DNA of 64,000 bases, taken from NCBI RefSeq assembly GCF_000613945.1, contig NZ_BAJY01000001.1, positions 1 through 64,000 of the forward strand, in the 5' to 3' direction. Position 1 is the stretch's first letter, and the number at the start of each line of letters is the position of its first letter. The stretch is from Prevotella falsenii DSM 22864 = JCM 15124 (GTDB lineage Bacteria; Bacteroidota; Bacteroidia; Bacteroidales; Bacteroidaceae). Below, in pieces: positions 63,247-64,000 of the stretch. The notes beneath the pieces were generated by a model. That model made no database searches and had not been told where the DNA came from. It saw only the letters and a list, made by a program, of their open reading frames with translations. The translations under genes were made by a program, and so were the position numbers.

Positions 63247-63450
63247 CGGGAATTTTGTAAATATTTTTCGGAAGCATATCTATTTCATAACTATCTTGCT
63301 GTCAGCGTATTACAAAACCTATTGTTTTGCATTGCAAAAGCGGCTGTTTTGCACGGTAAAACCGTAGGTTTTGCATCGCAAAACCTACGCTTTCGCAACG
63401 TCAAAGTGCAGTTATCACTTTTTAACAGAATAATGTTTACAAAATCAAAG
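63247..63450 (+). repeat. Family A repeat, core copy
   Basis: Core words GCGGCTG / CCGTAGG / CCTACGC. The outer 455-bp ends are missing. Only about 40 bp from the preceding family B copy. Confidence 0.8.
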
Positions 63451-63548
63451 CTGTTTTCTGCCCCTTCCGAAAGCAAGAAAAACAAAATCGTTTCCCCCGA
63501 TAGCCTTCTACCGGACCGCCATAAAAACAATAGAAAGAATACACAATG

Positions 63549-63590
63549 AACCTACTTTGTGCGTACAGCTGCGCAGGCACAAAGTAGGTT
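63549..63590. terminator. Hairpin behind argR
   Basis: AACCTACTTTGTGC pairs exactly with GCACAAAGTAGGTT around a 14-nt loop containing CAGCTG. There is no strong T run on either strand. Located about 30 bp behind the leftward argR stop. Confidence 0.5.
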
Positions 63591-63617
63591 TGTTGGTTTC
63601 GGATAACCGTTTTTACA

Positions 63618-64000
63618 CTATTCCGCAATCTCCGGAATAACATAAGAGAGCGATTTCAGCACATCTTCGTGCGAACAACCCTCCTTGAAAACAATAAAAA
63701 TGGTATCGTCGCCCGCTATTGTTCCCAATACTTCGGGCAAATCGCTGTTGTCCAAGTTGTAGGCAATGGCACTGGCATAGCCCGGACGCGTCTTCATAAT
63801 AGCCATCTGCCCGGAGAACTGAATGGAAAGATAGCCGCTGTGGCGAAGCATTTCCGAGGCTATTCGTGGTGTTGAAACACGTTTATACATTGAGTCGTTA
63901 GGCAGCACATAAACATATTTTCCACCCATAGAGGCAGCTTTTGCCACCTTCAACTGCTTGAGGTCGCGACTCAATGTAGCCTGTGTCAGCTTAAAGCCTT
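63618..64000 (-). CDS. argR: Arginine repressor (N-terminus cut by the window edge)
   Basis: The C-terminal 127 residues are present. At the edge the frame reads GFKLTQATLSRDLKQLKVAKA, the end of the winged-helix DNA-binding domain. The oligomerisation domain follows with YLSIQFSGQMAIMKTRPGYASAIAYNLDN and the arginine-contact motif TIAGDDTIFIVFKE. ArgR binds operators when loaded with L-arginine and controls arginine genes. The start codon lies outside. The genes it controls may follow beyond the edge, as is usual. Confidence 0.93.
   Translation of the reverse strand, partial: GFKLTQATLSRDLKQLKVAKAASMGGKYVYVLPNDSMYKRVSTPRIASEMLRHSGYLSIQFSGQMAIMKTRPGYASAIAYNLDNSDLPEVLGTIAGDDTIFIVFKEGCSHEDVLKSLSYVIPEIAE

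Overview
The window looks like a chromosomal stretch of a Bacteroidota bacterium, most likely Prevotella (P. intermedia-like). The evidence is the set of gene families: type IX secretion (T9SS) C-terminal sorting domains, a GLPGLI protein paired with an outer-membrane barrel, SIMPL, DUF4292, DUF4294, DUF6089 and DUF6242 proteins, SDR-type threonine dehydrogenase with Kbl, and the uppS-bamA-skp-skp order. Promoters also follow the Bacteroides pattern TTTG-N19/20-TAnnTTTG. The species is inferred, not proven. There is one tRNA (Gln, TTG) and no rRNA, CRISPR array, phage or intact transposase.

Layout. 0-5.6 kb: T9SS leucine-rich-repeat (LRR) protein, LOG-family hydrolase, DUF3332 lipoprotein, SIMPL protein. 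5.7-9.8 kb: tRNA-Gln, a ThiD-like/AraC fusion behind xerD, divergent aroQ and an O-methyltransferase. 10-16.2 kb: GLPGLI/outer-membrane barrel pair, then kbl and tdh (threonine catabolism) as divergent genes. 16.8-23.5 kb: a large T9SS cargo protein, a second LRR protein with a frameshifted sorting domain, a regulator remnant and a TonB-receptor-like barrel. 23.6-30.3 kb: Fe-S assembly (DUF59), lpxH, a candidate small RNA, and the leftward operon dut - TPR - DUF4292 - envC-like. 30.4-37.8 kb: dgt - esterase/nucleotidase fusion - Dna2-like nuclease/UPF1-like helicase, then a DUF4143 ATPase. 38-43 kb: another small-RNA candidate, pta-ackA (acetate/ATP), a DUF417 membrane protein and a membrane-anchored winged-helix regulator. 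43.6-47.5 kb: third LRR protein, pyrE, SRPBCC protein. 47.7-51 kb: an AT-rich three-gene cassette (unknown protein, DUF3696-type ATPase, TOPRIM-like protein) that resembles an anti-phage module. 51-64 kb: envelope and housekeeping genes (DUF4294, lipoprotein, C69 dipeptidase, DUF6242, DUF6089, uppS, bamA, three skp paralogues, murI) and the truncated argR at the edge.

Two things cut across the window. First, the intergenic spaces are filled with transposase-less repeats. Family A (nine copies, up to about 455 bp) has a core with three slots that hold interchangeable 7-bp words, and the word combination differs in all seven complete cores. Family B (about 200 bp) sits directly behind stop codons or terminators. 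Families C and D are single copies with long terminal inverted repeats. Second, at least six genes carry frameshifts, and five of them look like loss of one base from a short homopolymer. One is the normally essential bamA, so these are more likely sequence errors than real mutations, although this cannot be settled from one sequence.

Most notable for follow-up: the three-gene cassette at 47.7-51 kb, the AraC-type regulator carrying an apparently kinase-dead ThiD domain (6470-7630), the modular repeat family A, and two promoter-to-terminator units without an ORF (small RNA candidates).
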